DNA of 64,000 bases from an uncultured Phycisphaerales bacterium (GTDB lineage: Bacteria; Planctomycetota; Phycisphaerae; Phycisphaerales; SM1A02): NCBI GenBank assembly GCA_949373145.1, contig CASICI010000025.1, forward strand, positions 1 through 64,000. The letters are read 5' to 3'. This document shows, one piece after another, positions 50,082 through 59,182 of the stretch (the first letter of the stretch is position 1; each line of letters begins with the position of its first letter). The translations under genes were made by a program, and so were the position numbers. The notes below the pieces were generated by a model that saw only the letters and a list, made by a program, of their open reading frames with translations, had not been told where the DNA came from and did not search any database.

Positions 50082-53000
50082 TCAGTCTTCAGCGAGTCGC
50101 CATCCCTGCTCCATGAGCGGCTTGGCTTTTTTGAACTTCATTTCTTCGCGTTCGCCGTTTTCGGGATTGATCAGTGTGACCATCTCGTTCCTGCCGATCG
50201 CTTGAACGGCCGTCTGGCCAGACGAAGCAGGTTTCCTGCCCACGTTCTTCGCCTGGACCTGAGCTGCTGGTCTGGCAGCTCTCGGGAGCGCTGCCTGGGG
50301 TGCCTCGTCGGCAGATGGTGCGGATCGGGCTCGAGTTCCGCCACCCACGGCCTGCGGTGCCTGTTGCGCACCAACAGCGGTCTGGGCTGGCTTGACTCTC
50401 TGGCCAGGGGGGGTTTCACCCTGGCCCTGATAGGACATCTTGCCTCGCATGATCACATCGGTCGTCTTGTCTTCAACCACCGAGAGCATCTCGTCGTAGA
50501 GTCGGGCAGCCTCACGTTTGAATTCAATCCTGGGGTCCTTCTGGCTGAACGATCTGAATCCGATGGCATCCTTCACCTGGTCCATCTGGTGAAGATGATC
50601 CTTCCAGGAGGCATCGAGTATCTGAAGAAGAATCCATCGCTCGAATTGTGTCAGCTCGGTTCTGAAACTCCTCTTGAGAGCCGCGGAGGTGACATCAAGG
50701 ATGGACTCCGAGCCTTCGTCGATGCTCTTGATCTCATCATCTTTCAGATTGATTCGGGCATGTTCCTGGAGCCAGGTCCTCAGGGAGTCGGATGACTGAT
50801 GTTGTCCGGCGATCAGGGTGGCCCGCTCCTCGAATCGTTCCGGAGTCCATTTCTCGGCTTGCTCCACAAGGATCTTCTTGAGTTCGTTGGGATCTCCGGA
50901 GGGGAGGGCGTTCGGCGACCAATTGAGGTCGTATCTCGCATTCACCCAGCTGGTGAAGTTGGTCACAGCGGCCTTGGGGTCGCTCTGCATCTGTACGTTG
51001 GTGCGTTCAAGAGCCTGATTGATCGGATATTCGCGTTCGCGGACACTGTAGACGGCATGGACCGCATTCATCAGTATTCCGGCGACAGCCTCGACCGTGT
51101 CGCTCTTCTCAAGCTCCTCGGGCGTGACCTTGGTCATGAATTTCCTGTTGGTCCACTCGCAAAGTTCCTGCTTCTGGAAGTTGGGAGCCATGAACTTGTC
51201 GAGTGGTTCAAGCGAGATCTTCGAGAACTTCGCCTCTGCCGCCTGATCGAAGCGTTCACAGACCTGCTTGCGAGGAAGCCCGCGGATCTCGTCTCCAGTG
51301 ATCTCGGAGCCATAGACGTCATTGCACCATGACGCCAGGCCGGACCATTCGATGTCTTCGGGATCGCCGTCATCCGGCATGAACTCGGTGGCGGTGATGC
51401 GGATGAGTCCGAATGCATCCTCTTTCGTCTCCGCTGCGACCAGTCGGTGAAGATCTTCCCTGTCCTTCTTGCGGAATCTGTCCTTGGGGATATCGACTCC
51501 GAAATTCTCCGAGATCCATTCAGCGATGCAGTTGTTTCGATGATCCGGCCCGAGGTAGGTCGAGGAGCTTTCCCAGACGGCGTTCTCCAGTTGTTCGAAG
51601 ATCTGTTCCTTGATGCCTTCTCCTTCCAGAATCGGCTGTCGCATGCCATAGAACGAGTGTCTCTGGAATTCCATGGGTTCGTCGTATTCGAGGATGTTCT
51701 TTCGCCACTGGAAGTTGCGTTCCTCCACCTTCCGCTGGGCCCGGGCCACGGACTTCGTCAGCATGCCGGCTTCCAGAACGACACCTTCCTTGAAGCCGCT
51801 TCTGGACAGGATCGTGTTGACGATCTTGCCTGCGAACATCTTCATCAGATCGTCTTCAAGGCTGAGAAAGAATCTCGAGGAGCCGTTGTCACCCTGTCGC
51901 CCCGCGCGCCCGCGCAGCTGATTGTCGATACGGCGTGATTCATGGCGTTCCGTGCCCACGATGTGCAGGCCACCGAGTTGTTCGATCGACGTCCACATCT
52001 GGAGCTTGTGAAGACCGGCCGATCCGGAATTGTCCAGCCCTTCGGCAAGCTCCTTCTCCCATTCGGCCAGTGCCGCTTCCGACGAGGGTTGTTTGGGGAT
52101 TCGCAGACCGAGTCCCTTCTCCGCCAGTTCATCCGCGCAGTGCAGCATGAACGACCGTCGAGCTTCGCCGAGATCCAGCTGCTGGGCCTCCTCCTTCTTC
52201 ATACCGGCCCGTCTCATGCAGAGATGGCGGTAGACCGCGGTCAGGATGTCATCGTCCTCCCACTCAGGCTGTGCCTCGCGAGGACAGATGTCCAGTCGCT
52301 TCCAGTGATCGACGAGCTGCTCTCGAGTGATCTGGCCGAGCTTGATGTCCGTACCACGGCCGGCCATGTTGGTGGCGATCATCACGGCACCGAGTTGCCC
52401 CGCGCTCTTGACGATGTCCGCTTCCCGCTCATGTTGTTTCGCATTCAGCACCTCGTGCGGAATGTGCGTTTCGGACTTGAGCATGTGACTGAGCATTTCA
52501 CTCTTGTCGACACTGGTCGTACCGACCAGCACGGGGCGTCCGGCATCGTGGTACTGAGCGATCTCGTTCACGATCGCGTCCCACTTGCCCTTCTCGGTCG
52601 AGAAGACCCAGTCATTGCGATCATTTCTCTGAATCGGAACGTTGGTTGGAATCGAGATCACGTCCAATGAGTAGATTTCATGGAATTCAGTGGCTTCGGT
52701 GTCGGCGGTGCCGGTCATCCCCGAAAGCCTTTCGTACATCTTGTAGAAGTTCTGGATGGTGATGGTCGCCATCGTCTGGGTCTCATCCTTGATCGGGACG
52801 CCTTCCCTGCACTCGACGGCCTGGTGCAGACCGTCCGACCACTGTCGACCGACCATCTTTCTACCGGTGTTCTGGTCGACGATGACGATTCCCGCTTCGC
52901 CGTCCTGATCCTGGGCGACGACGTAATCACGGTCTCGCTGGTAGACGGTATGTGCTCTGATCGACTGCTCGAGAAGGTGAGGCATGTCGATGTTCTCACC

Positions 53001-54275
53001 GACGTAGAACGAGCCGATGTTCGATTTTCGCTGAGCTTCGGCGATTCCTTCATCGGTGATCGTCGCCTTCTTCTTGTCCAGCTCGATCTCGTAGTACTGG
53101 GTGAAACGATCTCGTTCCGATTCGAGCCTGGGGAGTTCCTCTCGCCTGGCGTTCAGCTTGTCCTTCAAGCCGGGAATGAGTGACTTCTCCGACGCATTTC
53201 TGATGTCCCCTTCGATGCCTGCGATGTTGACCAGGCAGGTGTCGACCTTCTGATCGGCTGTGTTCCAGGCAACCTGCTTGTCCACGAGATGTCGTGCCAG
53301 TTGGTCGGCCAGTTCGTATCTCGGTCGTGTCTGGTGTGCCAGGCCCGAGATGATCAGGGGGGTTCGAGCCTCGTCGATGAGCGTGGAGTCGACTTCGTCG
53401 ACGATCGCGTACTCATGCTTCTTCTGAAACTGCATCTCCGCATCCAGTTTCATGTTGTCGCGCAGGTAGTCGAATCCGAATTCACTGGTGGTTCCGTAGA
53501 TTGCATCACAGGTGTAGGCGAGTTTCTTCTCATCAGGGGTCTGCATGTGTTGCGGATGAATCGCCCCGACGGTCAATCCCATCGCTCGATAGAACGGGAA
53601 GACCCAGTCTCGGTCACGTTGCACCAGGTAGTCGTTGACGGTGATGACGTGGACCTGCTTCTCCTCGATGCATGCCAGGTAGGAGGCCAGCGGGGCGACG
53701 ATCGTCTTTCCTTCACCGGTCTTCATTTCCGCGATCTTGCCCTGGGAGAGCACGACGCCGCCGATCAACTGGACATCGAAGGGGCGAGCTCTGAAGGGTG
53801 GCTTCGAGTCCGGATAGAGTTCGCGCACCGCGTGGTAGATCTCGACCGGGATATCGACCAGCTGCCACGCAGGAGTCGGTTCGGAGCAACCGGCAAGTGC
53901 GCCTTCAGGCGGCGCATCCTCCATGCTTTCCATCTTCGCCCTGGTCTGATCGAACAGAGCTCGCACCGATTCAGGAAGCGTGTCGCGATCGAACTCCTCC
54001 GCGGGATTGAAGATGTTTCGAATTCCCACCGAACGGTCCATCGCCTCACGAGCGACCGCGAAGATCTCCGGGATCATGTCGTAGGCGGCTTCGCCGTTTT
54101 GGACGCGGTTGCGGAATTCGGAGGTCTTCGCCTTGAGTTCCTGATCCGTGAGATCCACATAGTCACGTTCAATCGCGTTGATCTTCGAGACTCTGCTGAG
54201 GTAATGCTTGACCATTCGGTCGTTACGTGTGCCGAATGTCTTCTTCAAAACGCTACCGATGATTGGGACGGCCAT
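50082..54275 (-). CDS. secA: Preprotein translocase SecA, unusually large (about 1,397 aa)
   Basis: MAVPIIGSVLKKTFGTRNDRMVKHY, MKTGEGKTIVAPLASYL, VDEVDSTLIDEARTPLIISG, MIATNMAGRGTDIKLG, LRGRAGRQGDNGSSRFFLSLEDDLMKMFAG, WKDHLHQMDQVKDAIGFRSFSQKDP. Confidence 0.97.
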   Translation of the reverse strand: MAVPIIGSVLKKTFGTRNDRMVKHYLSRVSKINAIERDYVDLTDQELKAKTSEFRNRVQNGEAAYDMIPEIFAVAREAMDRSVGIRNIFNPAEEFDRDTLPESVRALFDQTRAKMESMEDAPPEGALAGCSEPTPAWQLVDIPVEIYHAVRELYPDSKPPFRARPFDVQLIGGVVLSQGKIAEMKTGEGKTIVAPLASYLACIEEKQVHVITVNDYLVQRDRDWVFPFYRAMGLTVGAIHPQHMQTPDEKKLAYTCDAIYGTTSEFGFDYLRDNMKLDAEMQFQKKHEYAIVDEVDSTLIDEARTPLIISGLAHQTRPRYELADQLARHLVDKQVAWNTADQKVDTCLVNIAGIEGDIRNASEKSLIPGLKDKLNARREELPRLESERDRFTQYYEIELDKKKATITDEGIAEAQRKSNIGSFYVGENIDMPHLLEQSIRAHTVYQRDRDYVVAQDQDGEAGIVIVDQNTGRKMVGRQWSDGLHQAVECREGVPIKDETQTMATITIQNFYKMYERLSGMTGTADTEATEFHEIYSLDVISIPTNVPIQRNDRNDWVFSTEKGKWDAIVNEIAQYHDAGRPVLVGTTSVDKSEMLSHMLKSETHIPHEVLNAKQHEREADIVKSAGQLGAVMIATNMAGRGTDIKLGQITREQLVDHWKRLDICPREAQPEWEDDDILTAVYRHLCMRRAGMKKEEAQQLDLGEARRSFMLHCADELAEKGLGLRIPKQPSSEAALAEWEKELAEGLDNSGSAGLHKLQMWTSIEQLGGLHIVGTERHESRRIDNQLRGRAGRQGDNGSSRFFLSLEDDLMKMFAGKIVNTILSRSGFKEGVVLEAGMLTKSVARAQRKVEERNFQWRKNILEYDEPMEFQRHSFYGMRQPILEGEGIKEQIFEQLENAVWESSSTYLGPDHRNNCIAEWISENFGVDIPKDRFRKKDREDLHRLVAAETKEDAFGLIRITATEFMPDDGDPEDIEWSGLASWCNDVYGSEITGDEIRGLPRKQVCERFDQAAEAKFSKISLEPLDKFMAPNFQKQELCEWTNRKFMTKVTPEELEKSDTVEAVAGILMNAVHAVYSVREREYPINQALERTNVQMQSDPKAAVTNFTSWVNARYDLNWSPNALPSGDPNELKKILVEQAEKWTPERFEERATLIAGQHQSSDSLRTWLQEHARINLKDDEIKSIDEGSESILDVTSAALKRSFRTELTQFERWILLQILDASWKDHLHQMDQVKDAIGFRSFSQKDPRIEFKREAARLYDEMLSVVEDKTTDVIMRGKMSYQGQGETPPGQRVKPAQTAVGAQQAPQAVGGGTRARSAPSADEAPQAALPRAARPAAQVQAKNVGRKPASSGQTAVQAIGRNEMVTLINPENGEREEMKFKKAKPLMEQGWRLAED

Positions 54276-54407
54276 GGCTTGATGCCTTTCAAATGACACC
54301 ATCGAGTGATGTCGATCAGATTCTTGAGTTCGTGTCGCGTGTCGAGCTTCATCCTGGAAGTCGACGCCACCTTTGTGTGTATTGCGCGCCCTGGGGCGCC
54401 TTCGAGC

Positions 54408-54866
54408 TCAGGCTCGGTGGGGTGGTGGCAGGTTTCGACGCTCTTTCGCGTCGGTCAGCGCGCGGTCTTCCCGGGGTGCTGTGTCGTGGGATTCTCCAGC
54501 CGGGGCAGGCGAGAGCGTGTACCCATCGATCTCACATGAGACCTCACTGCAGAGCAGCAGATCCTGTGCGGTCACATGAACGCCATGGATCATCGAATCG
54601 CGATTCGACAACGTATTGGAGCGGGCGCCCGATGTCTGCACCTGGAACGTGGCCCCGGATGCGATCAACAGCATGATCGCAAGCAGCGCGGCATTCGCCG
54701 TGTGGTCACTTCTTCGATCAGGATTCGTGCTGTTCAGACGCAATTGTTTATTTCCTCGATTCGGACGCCGTGTCCGCTCTGCAAGTATCTCTCGCTTTTC
54801 AGTCTCAGGCAAGCGGCAGATCGTAGAGAAGCCAAGTACCTTTGAATCATGAGCATCCTCAGTCAC
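54408..54866 (-). CDS. Possible small secreted/membrane hypothetical protein; start uncertain
   Basis: TM-like ANAALLAIMLLIASGATFQV followed by hydrophilic region; no family recognised. Confidence 0.3.
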   Translation of the reverse strand: MTEDAHDSKVLGFSTICRLPETEKREILAERTRRPNRGNKQLRLNSTNPDRRSDHTANAALLAIMLLIASGATFQVQTSGARSNTLSNRDSMIHGVHVTAQDLLLCSEVSCEIDGYTLSPAPAGESHDTAPREDRALTDAKERRNLPPPHRA

Positions 54867-55823
54867 ATTTTCGTCGTTCTGTGCCTCGTACTTCAGGTTC
54901 CGGTCGACGAATCAGTCGATTTGGTCCTCGATTCGGCCGTTTCCGCACCCCAGTACGAGGTCGTGGTCCTCGGACGTGCCCAGGACGGGGGCATGCCCCA
55001 CGTCGGCTGTGAACGGCCCTGCTGTGTCGAGGCGAGGATCACTGGTCGTCGTGAGTTGCCGGCTTCCCTGGGGATCATCGATCGTGCCTCAGGAAAGCTT
55101 CTCCTCATCGAGGCCACCCCAGCCATTGATGAGCAGATTTCCATGCTTCATGCCCTTGCAGGCGTCGAAGGCAGAGGCCGGATGCCCGTGGACGGTGTTC
55201 TGCTCACCCATGCGCACATCGGTCATTATCTCGGGCTGGCTCATTTCGGCCGTGAGGTCGCTTCGACGCACTCCGTGCCGGTTCACGTCAGCCCGCGATT
55301 CGCGGCGTATCTCCGAGCGAACGGACCATGGTCGCAATTGATCGATCTCAAGCAGATCATTCTCAAGACATTCGAACCAGGTGTCCGGTTCGAGATTCTC
55401 CCCGGGCTCTGGATCGAGCCCGTCGCGGTGCCTCATCGAGATGAATTCTCCGACACGATGGCGTATCGAATTCATGGTCCAGACAAGACGGTCTTGTTCG
55501 TTCCGGACATCGATCGCTGGGACGCCCCTTCCGTCGGACCTGATTTCATCGACCGTCTGTTCGACGGCGTCGATCTCGCCTACGTCGATGCGACCTTCTA
55601 CGACGGTCGCGAAATTCCCGGTCGCAATCTCATGATGATTCCTCATCCACCGATGATCGATTCGATGGAGCGTTTCGCCGAGCACGTCAGAAATGCTCCG
55701 GGATCAATACGTTTCATTCATCTCAACCACACGAACCCGGCTCTGCATGATGAGTCCGTCATCGAAGAGGTGACCAGGCAGGGATTCCTGATCGCACGCC
55801 CGAAAGAGCGTACGGCGTTGTGA
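54849..55823 (+). CDS. Exported PqqB-like metallo-β-lactamase-fold hydrolase
   Basis: Signal peptide-like N terminus; YEVVVLGRAQDGGMPHVGCERPCC, VLLTHAHIGHYLGLAHFGRE, FVPDIDRW. Confidence 0.78.
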   Translation: MSILSHIFVVLCLVLQVPVDESVDLVLDSAVSAPQYEVVVLGRAQDGGMPHVGCERPCCVEARITGRRELPASLGIIDRASGKLLLIEATPAIDEQISMLHALAGVEGRGRMPVDGVLLTHAHIGHYLGLAHFGREVASTHSVPVHVSPRFAAYLRANGPWSQLIDLKQIILKTFEPGVRFEILPGLWIEPVAVPHRDEFSDTMAYRIHGPDKTVLFVPDIDRWDAPSVGPDFIDRLFDGVDLAYVDATFYDGREIPGRNLMMIPHPPMIDSMERFAEHVRNAPGSIRFIHLNHTNPALHDESVIEEVTRQGFLIARPKERTAL

Positions 55824-55828
55824 GGGAA

Positions 55829-55902
55829 TGGGCCGGCCCGGATTCGAACCGGGGTCTCGCCGATTATGAGTCGGGGGCTCTGGACCACTGAGCTACCAGC
55901 CC
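55829..55902 (-). tRNA. tRNA with CAT anticodon (elongator Met, or Ile2 if lysidinylated)
   Basis: GGGCTGGTAGCTCAGTGGTCCAGAGCCCCCGACTCATAATCGGCGAGACCCCGGTTCGAATCCGGGCCGGCCCA; one C-C mismatch at the top of the anticodon stem. Confidence 0.88.
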
Positions 55903-55937
55903 TGCGGTATCAAGATACACGCAGATGGCTGCAGAGG

Positions 55938-56654
55938 TCAGGCCGGCAATTTCGATTCGACCAGTTCCTGATTCGAGCTGATGGTCCGAGCCTTGAGGGT
56001 CTGTTCCGAAATGATGCTGATCCGGGGAGCTGGCAGAGTGTCTTCCGGCACGGCTGTGATCTGAAATCCGACGTAATGGAGTGAGCGGATGATGTCGTCA
56101 TCCTCGGATGTCTCCTTGGCCTCATCGAGGATCATGTTGACTCTCCGCAGGTGCCGTCTGATCTCATCGTATTGTTCATCCGAGAGTTTCTCCCATCTGA
56201 AGAAACTCAAGTCATCACTCAAGTCGGATGGTGTCTGTGATGAAAGTGAGCATTCGGCTTCTCGAATCCAATTCTTTCGCAGATGCGAGACTCGATCGAC
56301 ATCCACTTTGGAATTCGGGTTGTATCGCAGACTGATCTGGTCCAAGGCTGCAACATAGATGGCCGGCGCTCTTCTGGCCACGCCTTCCCGATGTCCGGCG
56401 GACTTGATGAGTCCATGGGATTCGAGTGTTCTGATGTGGTAGTACAGGTTGACGGGATTCGTGCCCGTCACCTGTGCGAGCTCGTTGATGGTCAGTCCTT
56501 TGGATCTTCTCACCATCTCGAACAGGCGCATCCTGTAAGGTGAATCGATTACGCGCCAGACCGAATCATCGCTGATGTCAAGGCAGTTGTGCGGGGTTTG
56601 CGGTTGCTCTGTCTTCCAGTCCAGCGAAGGATTTACAGCAAATTCAAGTGTCAT
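55938..56654 (-). CDS. ArsR-like winged-helix transcriptional regulator
   Basis: SPYRMRLFEMVRRSKGLTINELAQVTGTNPVNLYYHIRTLESHGLIKSAGHREGVARRAPAIYV. Confidence 0.75.
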   Translation of the reverse strand: MTLEFAVNPSLDWKTEQPQTPHNCLDISDDSVWRVIDSPYRMRLFEMVRRSKGLTINELAQVTGTNPVNLYYHIRTLESHGLIKSAGHREGVARRAPAIYVAALDQISLRYNPNSKVDVDRVSHLRKNWIREAECSLSSQTPSDLSDDLSFFRWEKLSDEQYDEIRRHLRRVNMILDEAKETSEDDDIIRSLHYVGFQITAVPEDTLPAPRISIISEQTLKARTISSNQELVESKLPA

Positions 56655-56836
56655 CTCTCGCTCCAGATTTTGGCAGGCAAAAAACTCGCGCTCTCATCTT
56701 TCCAAAAGAGAGACGGTGAAACAAGGACAAAGAATGAATATTGTCCGCTCGCGAAGCGGGAAGTGGGGCGTGACGAATCATCAGTTCGTGACGTGTGTCT
56801 GATGACGTGAAAGTCGTCGCTTACGCCATTGTCCCA

Positions 56837-57667
56837 CTAGAGTCCGGGTTGGAGCGTGCCTTCTTCAAGCAGATACAGCCCCACAAGCCAGTCCTCGATC
56901 AGGTAGGGATCCACTTTCAGTCGTCCGGTAATAGATCCGAACGAGATGGCATGTTTCGGGCCCCTCATGACGGCTTCGTTCAAGCCGACTTCGATGGCAT
57001 CGAACGGGGTGGGTGGGACGCCGATGCAGCACCCGTCCCATTGATTGAGCATGATCAGGAGTTCCGTCGTCTTTCCGCTGACAAGTGGAAAGACCGTGTA
57101 CCCCGAGATGTCGACCCATGCGCCATCGAGAAGTGCGATTCGTTGTGGAATCTCGTTCTGCCCCAGGCGTGGTGCATAGGTGTCGCCGGCACTGTAGAGA
57201 TATTCCCAGCTTGGTCGGTATGGGTTCTCCTTGGTGCCTTCGCCCTGGAGGGTGAATTCGCCATCCACTTTCAGCTCGTCCGGTGTGACGCGCCTGATGT
57301 CACCCTCGACGATCGTCGCCGAGGCGATCACTCGATCCATTCCCAGCGTGAGAGTCTCGCCGGTGTCCTGCGAGCTCTGCTCGTCCGAGTCACCTGCTGC
57401 CGGAGTTGCGGTGGGCTGCGAAGTGCTTTCAACCATCGTGGCTGAATCCATCAGGTCCTCGACCAGGGACTCGACTGGGTCGTTTGTTGCGGTATCCCCA
57501 TCGGGAGTCCCGGGGGAGACGTCTGAAACAGCCTCGGCTGGGAGCGCGGCGGTGGTGGGAGTCGACGGGGTCGACGTCATGGACACACTTGATTCGTCAT
57601 CGGACAGAAACATCGTGGTGATCGCACCGATGAAGACGGCGAAGATGAGAATCCAGAGAGTTCGCAA
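56837..57667 (-). CDS. DUF3299 family protein with N-terminal membrane anchor
   Basis: RTLWILIFAVFIGAITTMF anchor, Thr/Ser/Pro-rich linker, conserved LLDGAWVDISGYTVFPLV…LNQWDGCCIGVPPTPFDAIEV. Confidence 0.8.
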   Translation of the reverse strand: MRTLWILIFAVFIGAITTMFLSDDESSVSMTSTPSTPTTAALPAEAVSDVSPGTPDGDTATNDPVESLVEDLMDSATMVESTSQPTATPAAGDSDEQSSQDTGETLTLGMDRVIASATIVEGDIRRVTPDELKVDGEFTLQGEGTKENPYRPSWEYLYSAGDTYAPRLGQNEIPQRIALLDGAWVDISGYTVFPLVSGKTTELLIMLNQWDGCCIGVPPTPFDAIEVGLNEAVMRGPKHAISFGSITGRLKVDPYLIEDWLVGLYLLEEGTLQPGL

Positions 57668-57716
57668 AGGGGGTGTCCTTTCTCGAACCTTCCGGTTCAA
57701 GGGTGCTTGGTGCTCA

Positions 57717-59182
57717 TCATGCCATGGGGCGGAGGTTCTCGGCAACACTGGTTCTGTACGCTCGGATCGCCGGTGCCACGCCGGCGAGTGCCGCCAGAGC
57801 CATCGTCGCAGCGATCACCAGAAGAATCGTTCTGCCATCCAGCGATGGATCGATCACGATACCCAGTCTTGCACGCAATTGGTCTGCGATGGCCAGAGAG
57901 CCAGCCCAGCAGACGATGATTCCCATCAGGGCGCCAAGCATTCCAATGAGTACCGACTCGGTGATCACAAGGCCGAAGATTCGCTCCCGTGAGCAGCCAA
58001 GGACCCGCAGAATCGCGATCTGTCGCCTGCGTTGTTCCATGGAATTCCAGAGGGCGAGCAGGATTCCAATTCCCGAGGAGGCCAGGACGGCCCATGCCAT
58101 CGCCACGAGCAGTCGATCCACGTTTCCTACGATGGCGAAGAGTCGATCCACCTGATTGCTGGGAGACGCCACGGTGATCGAGGTGTCCTTGCGAAGCATG
58201 TCGAATGCTTGTGGAAGAATCGGGGAGACCGCCCCGCCTGGCCGACTCGGCGTCGACAGCAGGATGCCGGTGATCAACTTGTCTTCGGGGAGAAGGTCTT
58301 CGACTTCGAGCTTCGGATGTGCATGATCGTGTCCGTGGTCATGATCGTGTCCGTGATCATGATCGTGTCCGTGGTCATGATCGTGTCCGTGGATCATGAT
58401 CGTGATCGCGTCGGTCATGATCGTGTGCGTCATCATGGTCATGTCCGTGGTCATGATCGTGTGTCGTGCTCATGATCGTGTCCGTCATCATGAGCATGTC
58501 CGTGGTCATGACCGCCATCTCCAGCGTGGGCATGCCGATCTTCGGCGTGAAGCACCCATGACCCGGTGAGATCGGTATAGATCGCTCGGTCGTGACTCGA
58601 TTCCGTCGGTGCGAGAATGCCAACCACCTCGAAGAGGTGTGAATCGTGGACATGATCGGTTTCGCGGGAATTCCCGAAGCCATGAGTCAGGGCAACCTTG
58701 TCGCCCATCTTCAGGTCACTTTTTCTGGCAGCTTCAGCGCCGACGACGAGCTCGTACGGGCGGGCGAACCGCCTGCCTTCCTCGAACGACCAGGCCACGC
58801 CGTCCACGGGTTGGAACGCGGTGAAGAAGTCGCTGTTGGTCGCCACCACCGGGACGCCCATGTAGGAGTCGCCCAACTGCGTCGGCACGGCCCATGCCCA
58901 GGGAAAACTCGCGACGATCTCCTCGTACTTTTCAAGTGAGATCGAGTTTCGCGGCGGGCTTGCATAGAACAGGCCGTTGAGCACGGATTCAAGCGGGCTG
59001 GCATCTCTGCTGACCAGCAGCTGCGCATTACCCGTTCCTCTGGCGAACGCACGTTCACCCGAGGTTCTCAACATCAGCAGGGCCATGAGAAGACCGACTG
59101 CGATGGCGACCGTCAGAACGGTGACCACCGTGGAGAAGAGTCTCACCTTCAAGCTTCTTAGAATGATCGATAGATCGGTCAA
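57717..59182 (-). CDS. FtsX/MacB-type ABC transporter permease with a His/Asp-rich extracytoplasmic segment; split by frameshifts in the repeat tract
   Basis: N-terminal ORF 58451-59182 and C-terminal ORF 57717-58454 are collinear; FtsX-like C terminus (MAWAVLASSGIGILLALWNSMEQRRRQIAILRVLGCSRERIFGLVITESVLIGMLGALMG). Confidence 0.85.
58322..58520. repeat. Tandem repeat of about 18 bp encoding a His/Asp/Gly-rich tract
   Basis: Degenerate copies of CATGATCGTGTCCGTGGT; minus-strand translation HGHDHDHGHDHDHGHDHDHG. Confidence 0.85.

Noticed and set aside
55829-55902. C-C mismatch in the tRNA(CAT) anticodon stem as evidence of a tRNA pseudogene
   Set aside because: Single mismatch beside a homopolymer run in a frameshift-prone sequence; likely a base error or tolerated mismatch.
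58322-58520. CRISPR-like array
   Set aside because: Contiguous 18-bp repeats without spacers, encoding an in-frame His/Asp tract; not a CRISPR.
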